Shown in pieces: positions 12,139 through 23,657 of a stretch of 64,000 nt of DNA. The stretch comes from Haematobia irritans (taxonomy: Eukaryota > Arthropoda > Insecta > Diptera > Muscidae), in assembly GCF_050003625.1 (NCBI RefSeq), contig NC_134400.1:222744085-222808084 (forward strand), written 5' to 3'. Within the stretch, counting starts at the first letter, position 1. Every line of letters starts with the position of its first letter. The translations under genes were made by a program, and so were the position numbers. A model generated the notes under the pieces. It worked only from the letters and a program-made list of their open reading frames with translations, made no database searches and was not told the DNA's origin.

Positions 12139-12552
12139 TAAAGGGTGATACAGAAGATTATTTTGTGCTAAATTTGACGACGATCGGTTAGTAAAAAAAG
12201 TGCAACGTGACCCCATTTGTCGAAATCGGGCAATACATATATATGGGAGCTATATCTAAATTTGATCCGATTTCTTCCAAATTCAGTAACGTTCGTCCTT
12301 GTGCCCAAAAAAACTCCCTGTACCAAATTTCATCAAAATCGGTTAATAATTGCGACCGAAATCCTGTGAACAACAAATACATGGACAGACGGACAGATGG
12401 ACGGACGGACGCCAAGCGCTAGATCGACTCAGGAGGTGATTCTGAGTCGATCGGTATATATTTTATGGGGTCTAAATCAATATTTCTTGTAGGCACATTT
12501 TTTGGCAGATCAAACTTGTTATACCCTAACCACTATGTGGTTTAGGGTATAA

Positions 12553-14670
12553 TGACTTTAAAACAATGTGTTGAAATATTTTATTAATTTTGAAGATTTT
12601 TTTCAGAAATATTAAATCCATTTTGACTTCATTAAAGGAAGCATTCTAGGAAGCATATGTTAATTTTTCATTTTTTTTTAGATTTTTTTTCGTCAGTTGT
12701 TATCAAAATCCTTTAAAAACAAGTTAACGAGTTATTTTTTTCCATATTAAGACTCGACTTCCAGTAGAAATTATGCTATGTTTCAAGTAAAAAGCGTCTT
12801 TAAAATAAAGTGTTGAAAAACATGTCTTATTTTTTAACGATTTTTTGCTTTGTAGGCAAGATGCAAAAAGGAAACAAATTTAAAGACAATTTTATTAATT
12901 TTAAAGAATTTTTCTTAATTATTAAAGTCAAAAATTTTATCTTTCATGTTATGATACACATTTTTAAGTAAAATCACTTAATTATAAGGACATTACAACT
13001 TCATTCAAAAGTTTATTGCCTTTTGGACAAGAAAACAAGTATATACAGCAGTAAGTTCGGCCGGGCCGAACCTTAAATACCCACCACCATGGACCAAATA
13101 TTAGGGTTTCCTTTGAAATTTTAGGAGGGCTTGAGGACTTGAGGACACTTCCCGAAGATAAATTTAAAGATTTCACCTATGAGGACTATATCAAATTCTG
13201 GATTTATAAGAACCATTTTTGTTTGAGTTTTAGAGGAATCATTAACATCTCTTGTAAGTGTGCAAGAAAATTATAAAATAACGTCTTGATTTGAAATCTT
13301 AAATATGTAGAAGTAAAATCTGGAAATTTTACATTGAGTTTCAAGCAATTCAAGTGAAGTCGGTCTATATGGAGGCATTACCAAATGGACCGAGCCTAAA
13401 ATACCAGAATATTTACAATTTCAGGCAAATCAGATAAAAATTACGGTTTCTAGAAACCCAAGGAGTTAAATCGGGAGATCGTTCTTATGGGGGCTATACT
13501 AAAACATGGACCGCTACTCACCGTTTTCGGCACACCTCTTTATGACCCGAAAATACCTCTAGATTTCCAATTTTAGGCAAATAGGATAAAAACTTCGGAT
13601 TCTAGAAGCCCAAGAAGTAAAATCGGGAAATCGGTCTATATGGGGGCTATACCAAAATATGGACCGATACTCACCATTTTCAGCACACACCTATGGTCCG
13701 AAAATACCCCTAGATTTCCAATTTCAGACAAATTGGATAAAAAATACGCTTTCTATAAGCCCAAGACCCCAAATCGGGAGGTCGTTTTATATGGGGACCA
13801 TACCAAAAAATAGACCGATACTCACCATTTTTGGCACACGTATTTGTGGTGCTACAATACCTCTAGATTTCCAATTTCAGGTAAATTGAATAAAAACTGC
13901 GGTTTCTATAAGCCCAAGAAGTAAAATCGGGAGATCGGTCTATATGGGGGCTGTACCAAAATATGGACCGATACTTACAATTTTTGGCACACGTATTTGT
14001 GGTCCTACAATACCTCTAGATTTCCAATTTCAGGTAAATTGAATAAAAACTGCGGTTTCTATAAGCCCAAGAAGTAAAATAGGGAGATCGGTCTATATGG
14101 GGGCTATACCAAAACATGGAGCGATACTCACCATTTTTGGCACACCTCTTTACGGTCATAAAATACCTCCAGATTTCAAATTTCAGGCAAATTGGATAAA
14201 AAATACGATTTCTATAAGCCCAAGACCCCAAATCGGGAGGTCGGTTTATATGGGGACTATATCAAAACCTGGACCCATATAACCCATCTTCGAACTTGAC
14301 CTGCCTGCAGACAAAAGACGAGGTTGTGCAAAATTTCAGCACGATTGCTTCATTATTGAAGACTGTAGCGTGATTACAACAGACAGACAGACGGACAGAC
14401 AGACAGACAGACAGACGGACAGACGGACATCGTTATATCGTCTTCGAATTTCTCCCTGATCAAGAATATATATACTTTATATAGTCGGAAATCGATATTT
14501 CGATGTGTTACAAACGGAATGACAAACTTATTATACACCCGTCACCATTCTATGGTGATGGGTATAAAAAACTTTATTTTAGAGAAATGTGTCTTCCATG
14601 TTAAGCAAAATTTGCATTCTTATTCTAAGGACATGGAATCTTTGACTTCACGACAATATTTTTTTCAGTG
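12553..14670. mobile_element. MITE D copy 3 (5' end degraded), split by family E element
   Basis: The 3' half matches copies 1 and 2 up to TTTTTTTCAGTG at 14670, while the 5' terminus is not recognisable next to the family C hairpin. A family E Helentron-like element sits at 13032-14569, between ttttggacaag and aactttattttagagaaatg, which are adjacent in the other copies. Confidence 0.7.
13032..14569 (+). mobile_element. Helentron-like element, family E copy 1
   Basis: The 5' end is aacaagtatatacagcagtaa followed by the palindrome ttcggccgggccgaa and tacccaccaccatgg. Internal units of about 130 bp run from 13440 to 14270 (cgggagatcggtctatatgg). A CAGA/GGAC tract lies at 14383-14428, followed by the core agaatatatatactttatat and the 3' hairpin catt/atggtgatgggtata. 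The reading frames inside are repeat translations. Confidence 0.85.
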
Positions 14671-16710
14671 TAGAAAACTAAAAAATTAAATATAAATAAG
14701 ATCGTTTAATTGCATTTATTTGACGTTCATTACAAACATCTTTGTAGTAATACGGGATGAAATTGATCGAAAGTACTGTTGTTACTTTTACAACACATAC
14801 TAGATATATATTTTGACATTTGCCGTTTTTGAAAACAATTACTAAAAAACACGTTGTGTTTTCCCCAATGTACGTACGTACAAAAATACATATCGTACAT
14901 TTTAAACGTTTACTCACACTACGCTAAGTACTAGCTAAATTTGAAATTACCTACACAGTGTAATTTCAAAGTTACACATTTCATTCAAGTAATATTTTAT
15001 TTGGAGCGGAGCGGTTTTTCATTTGGAAACCGCTCCGCTCCCGCCCCGCTCCGGATTTTAGAAATGCCGCTCCCGCTCCGGCAAAAAAAGGGCTTGCTCC
15101 GCTCCGCTCCGGATCCCTGATTTGGACAGAATTTGATAGACTTTTACAAAATCTATAGACTCAAAATTTAAGTTGGCTAATTCACTAGTTTAGAACACAA
15201 TTTTAGTAAAAAAATATGGGAAACATTTAAATCTGAAGCAATTTTAAGGAAACTTCTCAAAAGTTTAGTTATGATTTATCGCTCGATATATATGTATTAG
15301 AAGTTTAGGAAAATTAGTGCCATTTTTACAACTTTTCGACTAAGCAGTGGCGATTTAACAAGGAAAATGTTGGTATTTGACCATTTTTGTCGAAATCAGA
15401 AAAACATATATATGGGATCTATATCTAAATCTGAACCGATGTCAACCAAATTTGGCACGCATAGCTACAATGGTAATTCTACTCCGTGTGCAAAATTTCA
15501 ACTAAATCGGAGCACAAAATTGGCCTCTGTGGTCATATGAGTGTAAATCGGGCGAAAGCTATATATGGGAGCTATATCTGAATCTGAACCGATTTCAATC
15601 AAATTTGGCACACATGACTATACTACCAATTGTACTCCTTGTGCAAAATTTCAAGCTAATCGGGATAAAACTCTGGCTTCTGGGTCTATATAAGTGCATA
15701 TAGGTCGAAAGATATGTATGGGAGCTATATCTAAATCTGAATCGATTTCAACCAAATTTGGCACGCATAGCTACAATGCTAAATCTACTCTCTGTGCATA
15801 ATTTCAACCAAATTGGGCCAAAACTCTGGCTTTTAGGACCATATTAGTCCATATCGGGCGAAAGATATATATGGGAGCTATATCTAAATCTGAACCGATT
15901 TCAATCAAATTTTGAACACTTGACTATACGACTAAGTGTTATGTTTGTACAAAATTACAAGCAAATCGGTATAAAACTCTGGCTGCTGGGTCCATATTAG
16001 TGCATATCGGGCGAAAGATATATATGGGAGCTAATCTAAATCTGAACCGATTTCTTCCAAAATCAATAGGGTTCTATTCTGACCCAAATTAGGAACATGT
16101 GCCAAATTTGAAGGCGATTGGACTTAAATTGCGACCTAGACTTTGATCACAAAAATGTGTTCACAGACAGACGGACGGACAGACGGACAGACGGACATGG
16201 TTATATCGACTCAGGGACCCACCCTGAGCATTATTGCCAAAGACACCATGTGTCTATCTCGTCTCCTTCTGGGTGTTACAAACATATGCACTAACTTATA
16301 ATACCCTGTTCCACAGTGTGGCGCAGGGTATAATGAATGGTGAGGTACATGATTTTCCCGACCATGTAATGTCTCAAATTCTATCATTTAAATAATAGGA
16401 CATTTTTGCGGCATCTGGGAACCATTTAAATGCTTATTGCCAACATATATTTTTCTCCGCTCGAAAGTTATTTTTAAAAAGACAAAATACATGGTTTTCG
16501 CGACAATTACATACTCAAGATAAGCATTAAATGGATGCGGCAACCATGTCCAAATATGTTTTTTCTGTGCGTGTGGGAATGGGGATCCTACCGAAAGATA
16601 GACTCTGGTTTTAAATACTTTCTTCCCCGTAGGTTATTTTTTTAGTTTCACCATTAGTTTTCCGATTTACTTGACATTTTTCAAGAAATGTGGGCGATCG
16701 ACCCACTTAA

Positions 16711-17086
16711 CCCTTTCACTGCCGATGTCCACTTAGACGGACATTAGGAAAAGACACCAAATTCTATTTTCCCAATTAGTTTCGATTTATTTCTCGATGT
16801 TATTTTAAAGTAGAGGCTTTGATCTAAATAAGCTACAAATATTGTCCATATTGGTGAGGTCTAAAATACATTTTTATAAACTTCTTTAACAATAAACGAA
16901 AATTTGAGACAATTTATATTTACACAAACACTGACACTTTTTCGGGTTCCTTTTTCTATTTTTCTCACACTTTGAAAGATATTATAGGCCAAAATGACAA
17001 TTTTTGTTCTACATGCTGTTAGTACAAGTAAAAACAGAAGAAAAATAAAAGTTTTTAACATTAGGTTTATTTCGGTAGTGAAAGGG
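16711..17086. mobile_element. piggyBac-type MITE, copy 2
   Basis: The 376 bp element is flanked by TTAA (16707-16710 and 17087-17090), with CCCTTTCACTGCCG and CGGTAGTGAAAGGG ends. It is inverted relative to the copy at 6350-6865 and shorter. A third remnant of the same right end surrounds the SINE at 44040-44370. Confidence 0.85.
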
Positions 17087-17102
17087 TTAAATATTAAGTA
17101 TA

Positions 17103-17230
17103 TAAAGGGTGATTTTTTAGCGATTACCTTCTCGACAACGCTGGTTTAAACGGCTGACGCATGTTTCACGTTTCTCTGTCAAACATCTCCAGTTAGGTCT
17201 AAAATTTAACCATTAATCGTCTTCCTGCAG
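17103..17230. mobile_element. Possible mariner end fragment
   Basis: The sequence tataaagggtgatttttt resembles a rosa-type terminus next to TA, and acgcatgtttcacgtttctc follows as an untranslated-leader-like stretch. No partner end or transposase sequence was found nearby. Confidence 0.35.
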
Positions 17231-18499
17231 CATTTCCGCATGTTACTTAATTCCGTAGACTAATATGGTGATCGAGTTTTCCCCTTTGGCTTTCCTCTGA
17301 GGCGTGCAGATTTTAGCCGTCAGCATGTCAGTTAATTCTTTCACATACCTTGTGAACAATTGCTAGGATCGATACTAGTCTACAGTATATTGTGTTAATA
17401 TATTCTCGAATTTTTTCCAACCAACAGCATTTGAAGCGTCATTCCGTTGCAACCTGGGAATTGTCTGCCTCCTAGCCTCTCCAAAATATGCTCATCCATT
17501 ATTCATTTAGATTAAGAAAACTTAATAAATTCCCAGTGTAGCCAGAAAATAGAATGAAAATCAACTTTATTGTGTCAATTACATTGAACCGTAAAGATCT
17601 ATAGACGAACAACTGATATATCCTTCAAATATTTTTTATTGAATTGCGGGATGTCAATGCCAAAAGAAAGAGCTCTCAACTATGTTAAAGTCAAAATCTT
17701 TGATAACAGCAAACTTTTCTTATGATAGTATATCCACTTATTGGAACAAATACGGTGAAGAATGGATTTCCTAATAATAGCAAATCGGACCTTTTATACC
17801 CAACAGGAAGTTATTATTACGTGACTGATTTCCTAAATCACAACTTCCGGTATCAAGGCAAGCACTCACAACCAAACAAACTTAATATGCTGCTATTGTG
17901 TAAGACAATCATAAACTTGTAGGCAAACTGTTCTCTCTTGGCTTATGTTCCCCACGTCTAATGTCTAAGAAGTTTACTATTGTCATCTCCATAAGAAGGT
18001 ATACAAATATAGAGGCCACCTTCAAGAACATATCAGTTCATGTTCAACTGGGTATTAACCTTGTTGGACAAAGTTAAATCCTGTCGCTTTATTTGCTTGA
18101 AATCATTTCTTCGGGAAAAGCAACAATAACAACGAATCGAATACACAGCACAAACAAGTGGACAATTCCATGTAAAAGGGTGTTTATGACATCTGGCATT
18201 AAAAATAACATCGTGCTTGGGATTGACTTATCTCTATTTCAAGAATGGCCAATTCATTTTGAACCTTTCGAAGAAGTGCTGTAAAGGGCGGACTAGTGGA
18301 ATAAATAACATTTACCTTTTTATTTTCTCTTTTTATTTCTGCAAAAAGGTAATCAATGTTTTCGATTTTATTTCAATTCTGTCCTGCTGAAGATCGTGAC
18401 GATTCAATGACCGTCAAAGTACGATATCGAAAATAATTGGGGTATAAAAGATACCCCATTGGCATTCCATACGTGTTTGTCTGTAATATTGTTCTCCAT
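17231..18499. other. Unassigned sequence, possible retroelement relic
   Basis: No complete gene is visible. A 63-codon frame at 18093-18284 ends in NIVLGIDLSLFQEWPIHFEP, which loosely recalls the VLGxDFL segment of retropepsins, but no catalytic DTG/DSG triad or neighbouring pol domain is present. The rest is AT-rich with nothing recognisable. Confidence 0.3.
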
Positions 18500-19110
18500 A
18501 TATAAACGATTTGTTATCATTAAGTTAAAACTGGAAACTGGTGTAATTACATACCATCCGGTCATCCGTGAGCACATTATATGCTATCGTCTAAAAAAGT
18601 TAAATGCGTAAACGTTGAGTTACTCGACAAGGAAACGGACGCATATGCGGTCATGCGTGCTCGCGTTGCTTGCTATTGTAAGTTAAAATGTTAGAAATAT
18701 TATCACGACAAGGTAACGGACGCATATGACCGCATGAAGTTGACGAACTTTTAACTTTCCAATGCGTCGGGCGCCTTGACAACATGTAAACTAATCTTCA
18801 AACGAAAAGCAATCTAAAATATGGATGAGAAATTATTGAGGAAGTTAAAAAGCATAAAGTTACACACAAAAAAATAAAATATGAATTTGTACATAAATTT
18901 TTACATTTTTATAAATTTATGGAATTTTTCATAAAAAATGTGTACACTTACATAATATATTGTTTTCATAAATACTTGTTATGAAATTATGAATTTTTTA
19001 ATAATATGTACAGACGGTTTCATAAAATTAATGAAATTTTACTTAATATATCAAAAATACTGGTTTTCTCTTAGCGTGAGAGAGCCACAACATAGAGTTA
19101 CTCTCATATG

Positions 19111-20910
19111 CACTGTTAGAAAAATATGTTTTTCATATGTTCCGATATAAACAAAATGTGTTTCGGGCACGATTTTAAACCACAATATATTTAAGTGCGA
19201 ACATGTAATGTTCCTAAACTAACACTAAATGTTTGGGACATCTATGTTAATATGTTAGAATATATTATGTTTGGGGCATCAATGTTTCATAAAAATCATA
19301 TGTGTGAATACAAACATATATAAATTTACAAATTTCGACTAAACATACATATGTTGTGATATTTTATTCAAAGCGACAGAGAGAGTATAGAGAGAAATAG
19401 AGATGGAAACCGGGAGAGTTGACGAAAGATATCAATATAACACAGCAAAAGAGCCAAAAGAGAACAATTTCTGTGAAGCCGCTTGTATGTTGTTTCGGAA
19501 AACTGTTTTATGATAAGGCCAAAAATTTGATATGTTTAAGTCTAAATATTATTTAATTTGAATAAAGAGAATATACATTCTGAACCAAGAGAATAGACAT
19601 TTGAAAAACAAACAGCTTATGTTTTCGCCTTGAGAGCAGCATTTTATGTATGTGTGGACATGTGTTTTGTTTATCATTTTGGCATTATGGGCACAATTTT
19701 TTTCTTGGTTCGTTAAAAGAAATCAGGGGTCTTCATAAAAATAACGAAAGGGCACTATACTCTTTTTAGAGGTGGGACAGTAAAATGAAATAAGGAGGAA
19801 ATAGTGAAAAATTACACAGTAAAATGTAAAAAAACAAACTTTAGTTCCTCTTTATTAAAAAGTAGTCCACGAGGAGTTGACGGACACCATCAAATATAAA
19901 AGCGGGCATTAAGTTCGAGTTTTACAGCTAAAACAATTTAAAAAGTTTATTTTCTTTAAAATGAATTATTAAAGAAAAATAAAAGGAATTTTAGAGCGAT
20001 GGTGTTAAATGCTAGTAAAAAACTGTTCACTCCTAAATAAATTTATGTTTATATTATAAAATTATGTATGTATGTTTATACTCGACTCCACGTTCTTCTT
20101 TTGTTAGTTTTTGAATTCCTTCCAAATTTTAAAGTTTTGTACAAAAACAGTTTTTTATTACAAGATTGTTATTTTTGCAATAAAAAATAATATTTTATCC
20201 AAAAATCAGTCAATTTCGTTTATATCAAGCACTGTTACTGACTATAAATCTTTAATAACACACATTTCGAAGTTTCATTTAAAAAAAATTAATATAGTAT
20301 AAATATAAATGTGTAAATTAAAAAAAAAAAACAAAAAATGTTCGGTCGGAGCAGGGATTGAACCCACGACCCTTTGCATGCAAGGCAGACATGCTAACCA
20401 CTGCTCCACGTGGCAAACAAATGTATGTTTCTGTTAAATAATGTTATGTTTGCATGGGCTCGTGGGCGCTGCAAACTATGCTATATAAATGTAACTTAAA
20501 ACGATAATTATCTACTGGTGACTATAACAGCTACGTAGCCCAGTGGATAGTGTGTTGGCTTACAAACTGTATGGTCCTCGGTTCGATTCTCCGTGCAGGC
20601 GAAAGGTAACATTTAAAAAATTTATAAAAGTGAATAATTTCTTCAACATTATTTGTATTACAGAGAAAGGTTCCAATAACTAAAAAATTTCGTGGAAGTG
20701 AAAATTACGAGTATGTTAGGGAATGAGCACAATCGTGTTTGGGAAAAATTCTTCCAAGCATATAATATCTTTGGCTCAAAATGCTTCCAAACATATAATA
20801 TGTTCACATAAAACAAACATATTAATGTTTCGGCAGTATGCAATAATATATGTGCTTCCTGCAAAATATGTTTGGAACATATGTTAAAGAAGCGATTTTT
20901 TTTGAGGGTG
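19111..20910. mobile_element. Palindromic 'catatgtttgg' element (family G) copy 1 with the composite tRNA-headed repeat inside
   Basis: The left end CACTGTTAGAAAAATATG runs into ttttcatatgttccg, and the right end is gcgattttttttgagggtg. The body is dominated by inverted acatattaatatgt-like phrases. The middle (about 20140-20700) holds composite repeat copy 2. Related elements are at 30266-30765, 40555-41033 and 55068-56040. The left terminus is diverged, so the boundary is approximate. Confidence 0.6.
20344..20607. repeat. Opposed tRNA-like heads, copy 2 (uninterrupted)
   Basis: The minus-strand head at 20344-20414 has B-box strand gggttcaatccctgctccg. The plus-strand head at 20529-20607 carries A box TAGCCCAGTGG and B box GGTTCGATTCT. 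About 115 bp separate them. Downstream flank aatttcttcaacattatttg is shared with copies at 8090 and 55510. It lacks good acceptor stems, so it is not annotated as tRNA genes. Confidence 0.7.
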
Positions 20911-21905
20911 TGTATACAATACAATCATATAATACGAGACAAAAGCCGAAACGTAACGTTTTGAAGGCAACACGTGATTTTGTTTTGTTTGAGTTTTTCA
21001 GTACAGTTTTAGTCGCCGTCGCGATTGGAAGATTTTTTATTGCTTTAGAAAAAATTGACGAAAAAACAATATTAACTGGAGGCGTTGGTGCTCATGTTTA
21101 TTAATAATATAAAATGTTATAAAACTATGTTCTTTGCTGGCTGGATTTTAATGCGGGTTTTAATAAATTGGTTCATACATTTTGACCAATTATGCAGGCA
21201 TTAACAATCAGGGGAAAAAATTTAAGAGAAAAGTTACATATAATGCATGTCGTTTTTAGTATATATTATGTAAAATTACATAATTTTCAATGACAAAAAT
21301 ATGTATACTTCGTTTATAATATTAAAAATTACATTCATATTATGTACACATTCATAGTCAATGAAAACCTGTATTTTTTATTTTATGAATTGTTTTCATA
21401 TAATTTATGAATCCCGTGTTTGGAAAATTTTTGTGAACACTATTCATAAAATAAATGTATTATTTTTTGTGTGTATACACTTTAAAACATAATAACAAGC
21501 GCAAAGTCAATAGGCAAATCTATTGGCGTTCCAACGCATGCTGTGTAACTTAAGTGAATAATCGTCTTCGTAAACGCATTCGAATATAAAGTACGCACCC
21601 ATGATCTCATGGTATGAAATTCCACCTTTTAACTTTTCATTGAGTCGAGTGCGTTTACAACACGTAAACAAATCGACAAACAGAAAACAACCTAAAATAT
21701 GGACGAGGAATTATTCAGTAAGTTGAAAGCATAAAGTTCTATATTTTAAAAAGTGCGTGGAATATAAAAACATAATAAAAAGCACAGTGGTGAGGAATGA
21801 AATCAGCAAATTTATTGGTGTTCCGATGCATGCTGTGTAATTCGTATTCGTCAACGCATTCGAATATAATGTACGCACGCATGACCGGAAGGTATGTATT
21901 TCCAT

Positions 21906-22539
21906 AAGTTATGATTTTGGAACTGTCGTAAAGTTTTCTGATTATGTAATTATATCCCTAAATATAGTAAATAGTTGAGGTGAAAAATGCAAACCCACAG
22001 CTATATCGTATGCTTGGGAATAAGGGCTTACCTTCCAGAATTCTCTCAGTTCAGTCATATGGCAAATACATTTGTTGTTTTACGTTCCCATGCTTACAAT
22101 TTACCTCGTAATAAATCTGCGGGAAGTCTTTTCCTCTTAAGCTATGTTACATCCAAGATTATTTCGTAATGAGAGTTTCTGCTGGGTATATGTATGTTTG
22201 TGAATAATGATACTACATTTAAAGACATCAAAATATCGGTATCTTGCAGATATATAAATTCCAACTGGGGTTTCAATTGAACTGAGTCAATCTATTTTGA
22301 TAGATTGTTCTTGAAACGAAGAGGCTATTTGTCGCAATGATCCATTTTTGGTGTGATACATATGAAGTTTATATTTTTCGTATTTTGATATGAAATTCAT
22401 TTTGAACAATTCCATTACGATTTTTTCATTTTCCCTTTGAAAAACGTCGGGCCTTACCTTATAACAATTTTTGAATTACAGTTTAGTTCATCACACCAGT
22501 AAGTAATAAAAATCTGGCCATAATTATTATTTTGACTCT
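21906..22539. other. Unassigned sequence
   Basis: No repeat, RNA or gene is recognised. A 60-codon frame at 21987-22169 has no family resemblance I can name. Confidence 0.35.
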
Positions 22540-22775
22540 GGGAACGTTACTAGTTCCGGAGAGCCACTAGCATACATAGGATCATTGATTCAACCCTAGT
22601 TTCGTTCAATCACTAACAAGTTTTTCAGCGTAGGTAAGTAGGCTTCTCTAAGTGTTGTCGCCGTAATCTCGTAGCACTCGTTTATAAGCGAGAAGATCAC
22701 CACGTGTGTCACAATGGACTGAATAGTCGACGTGAGCCTGAAATAACGGGTTCTCACGAACTAACCTAACCCACA
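22540..22775 (+). mobile_element. Degenerate tRNA-headed SINE
   Basis: It retains the head trace gagccactagcat...gattcaaccctag, the middle phrase cttctctaagtg and the tail tcacaatggactgaatagtc...gtgagcctg, ending aactaacctaaccc. It is strongly diverged from the intact SINEs at 37446 and 44040. Confidence 0.65.
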
Positions 22776-23645
22776 AGGCATCTGGAGGCGTTAGTTATAT
22801 GTGAGCCAAGTTAGAAAGAAATACGAAACTACTTGTCCCAATTTTTTTTCCAAGCTATTTGAGATTTAATTCACCTTGCCTCTAGGTTCAGTTTAGTTAA
22901 GGGACCGATCAATATGTTCTTTTTCACGGCAACTAATAAACGTTTGAAAAACTCGGCACTGATAATAGAAAGAGATATATGTTATCAGTATTTATGAAAA
23001 TAGGAGCAACAGAGTCCTAGGCCGAAGATAACAATGTTTCTTTATGTTTTGATAGCTATTCTAGTTGCGATTAAAAGTGAAGACTTTTGAGGACAATAAT
23101 TTACGCCACCAGGACAACCTTATATATGCCTTATATATCAATAAAAAAACTATTCTCACCAACTTACCACATATAAATAGGATATTTGCGTGTCCACTCT
23201 CATTACTGTTCACCTCAAGTGAACTGTTTAATTGTTTCCCGAGTGTGAAGTGTTGAACAAGCATGTTTTGCGGCATTTTTTGACACGCATGACAAGCAGT
23301 GGTTGGTGATAATAAAACCAATCAAATTGAGTATGACCCCTTACTTTGTTTCTGGACCTCCTCGTGAATAGAAAGTTTCACATACAAAAATAATTTCTTT
23401 TCGAGGAAAAAATTTAGAACACCAATGCTTTTTAACATTGTACTTTTCAGGCTAAACACATTTCGTTGGGGACAAATGAGGCAACAGGTACCATAAACAA
23501 AGATTTATTTGTCGGTAATAGAATTGAATATTTTGCTGCAGAAGCGTCGCTTGGGAAACCATGGCGCTAGGGATGGCTGGCTGTGGTCTCTGCTGGTCGA
23601 ACGTGGCCTAGTACGACATTGTCTCTGGGAGGTTGCTGCGCTTCT
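22776..23645. other. Unassigned sequence
   Basis: No recognisable gene or repeat is seen. The frames at 23061-23321 (minus) and 23509-23814 (plus, which runs into the SINE) carry no motif. Confidence 0.35.
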
Positions 23646-23657
23646 AGTCAGGATTGG

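Larger units (their letters stand above)
9667..12552 (+). mobile_element. Helentron-like element, family C (5' end not seen), carrying two MITE D copies
   Basis: The segment contains mini-me type body sequence (tcgggcggtacatatatggg, aaatctgaaccgatttcga), a GGAC tract at 12385-12412, the core cggtatatattttatggggt and a 3' hairpin ATACCCTAACCAC/GTGGTTTAGGGTAT ending near 12552. Family C differs from B in its hairpin and core. Two MITE D insertions with TA duplications interrupt it. Confidence 0.75.
9476..15119. mobile_element. Non-autonomous hAT element with GC-rich subterminal repeats
   Basis: Perfect 16 bp terminal inverted repeats CAGGGATCCGGAGCGG lie at 9476 and 15119 and are flanked by an exact 8 bp duplication, ATTTGGAC (9468-9475 and 15120-15127). 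CAGGG termini with 8 bp duplications define the hAT superfamily. Next to each end are arrays of CGCTCC/GGAGCG units (9481-9608 and 15003-15118), plausibly transposase binding sites, that stand out sharply in this AT-rich DNA. No hAT transposase is visible. Of the 5.6 kb, most is later insertions, and 14671-15000 is unique AT-rich filler. Confidence 0.93.
9309..16334 (+). mobile_element. Helentron-like element, family B copy 1, interrupted by a hAT element
   Basis: The 5' end is aacaagtaaggaaagtctaa with the palindrome gtcggg/ccgac and attataccctgcaccac. The 3' end has a (GGAC/CAGA)n tract and a hairpin ending cgcagggtataat. The 3' strand is the inverse of the 5' attataccctgc segment. Internal units of about 180 bp (gggcgaaagatatatatggg) run from 15400 to 16060. 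The element is broken at 9475/15120 by the hAT insertion, and the ATTTGGAC target is duplicated there. Confidence 0.85.
8402..16573. mobile_element. Outermost MITE of a six-level nest (CACGCAGAGAAG termini)
   Basis: Termini CACGCAGAGAAGAAACAT (8402) and the reverse complement of CACGCACAGAAAAAACAT (16573) match at 16 of 18 positions and are flanked by TG on both sides. Removing the family B element at 9309-16334 leaves a core of about 1.1 kb rich in accatgt/acatggt phrases and lacking a recognisable gene. The terminal match and 2 bp duplication make this likely but not certain. Confidence 0.6.
18863..21473. mobile_element. MITE F with CACACAAAAAAATA ends, carrying a nested palindromic element
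   Basis: Ends CACACAAAAAAATAAAAT (18863) and the inverse of CACACAAAAAATAATACA (21473) are flanked by TA duplications (18861-18862 and 21474-21475). Without the insertion at 19111-20910 the core is about 0.8 kb, rich in tcataaa/tttatga. A short frame at 20940-21104 (ends LTGGVGAHVY) is unrecognised. Confidence 0.75.
18540..21905. repeat. Tandemly duplicated unit with ATGGAYGA block, split by nested MITEs
   Basis: Sequence at 18540-18862 continued at 21474-21605 matches 21606-21905. Shared features are repeated blocks of gcatgctgtgtaa, aacgcattcgaatataa, a segment ending aaatATGGAYGARRAATTATT and then aagttgaaagcataaagtt. In the second copy the ATG block is followed at once by GTAAGT, a splice-donor-like sequence, giving codons MDEELF. 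It may be a duplicated promoter plus first exon of an unidentified element or gene, which is an inference. Confidence 0.45.

Noticed and set aside
13659..14282. Open frames within 13.6-14.3 kb and 25.9-26.2 kb
   Set aside because: These are repeat translations inside family E elements. The same phrases occur in every copy.
18093..18284. Retropepsin fragment of an LTR retrotransposon
   Set aside because: A VLGID-like string alone is too weak. There is no catalytic triad and no reverse transcriptase nearby.
20850..21104. Small membrane protein (VLVAVAIGRFFIAL segment)
   Set aside because: The frame straddles the junction of a nested MITE and its host MITE, with no homologue I can name.
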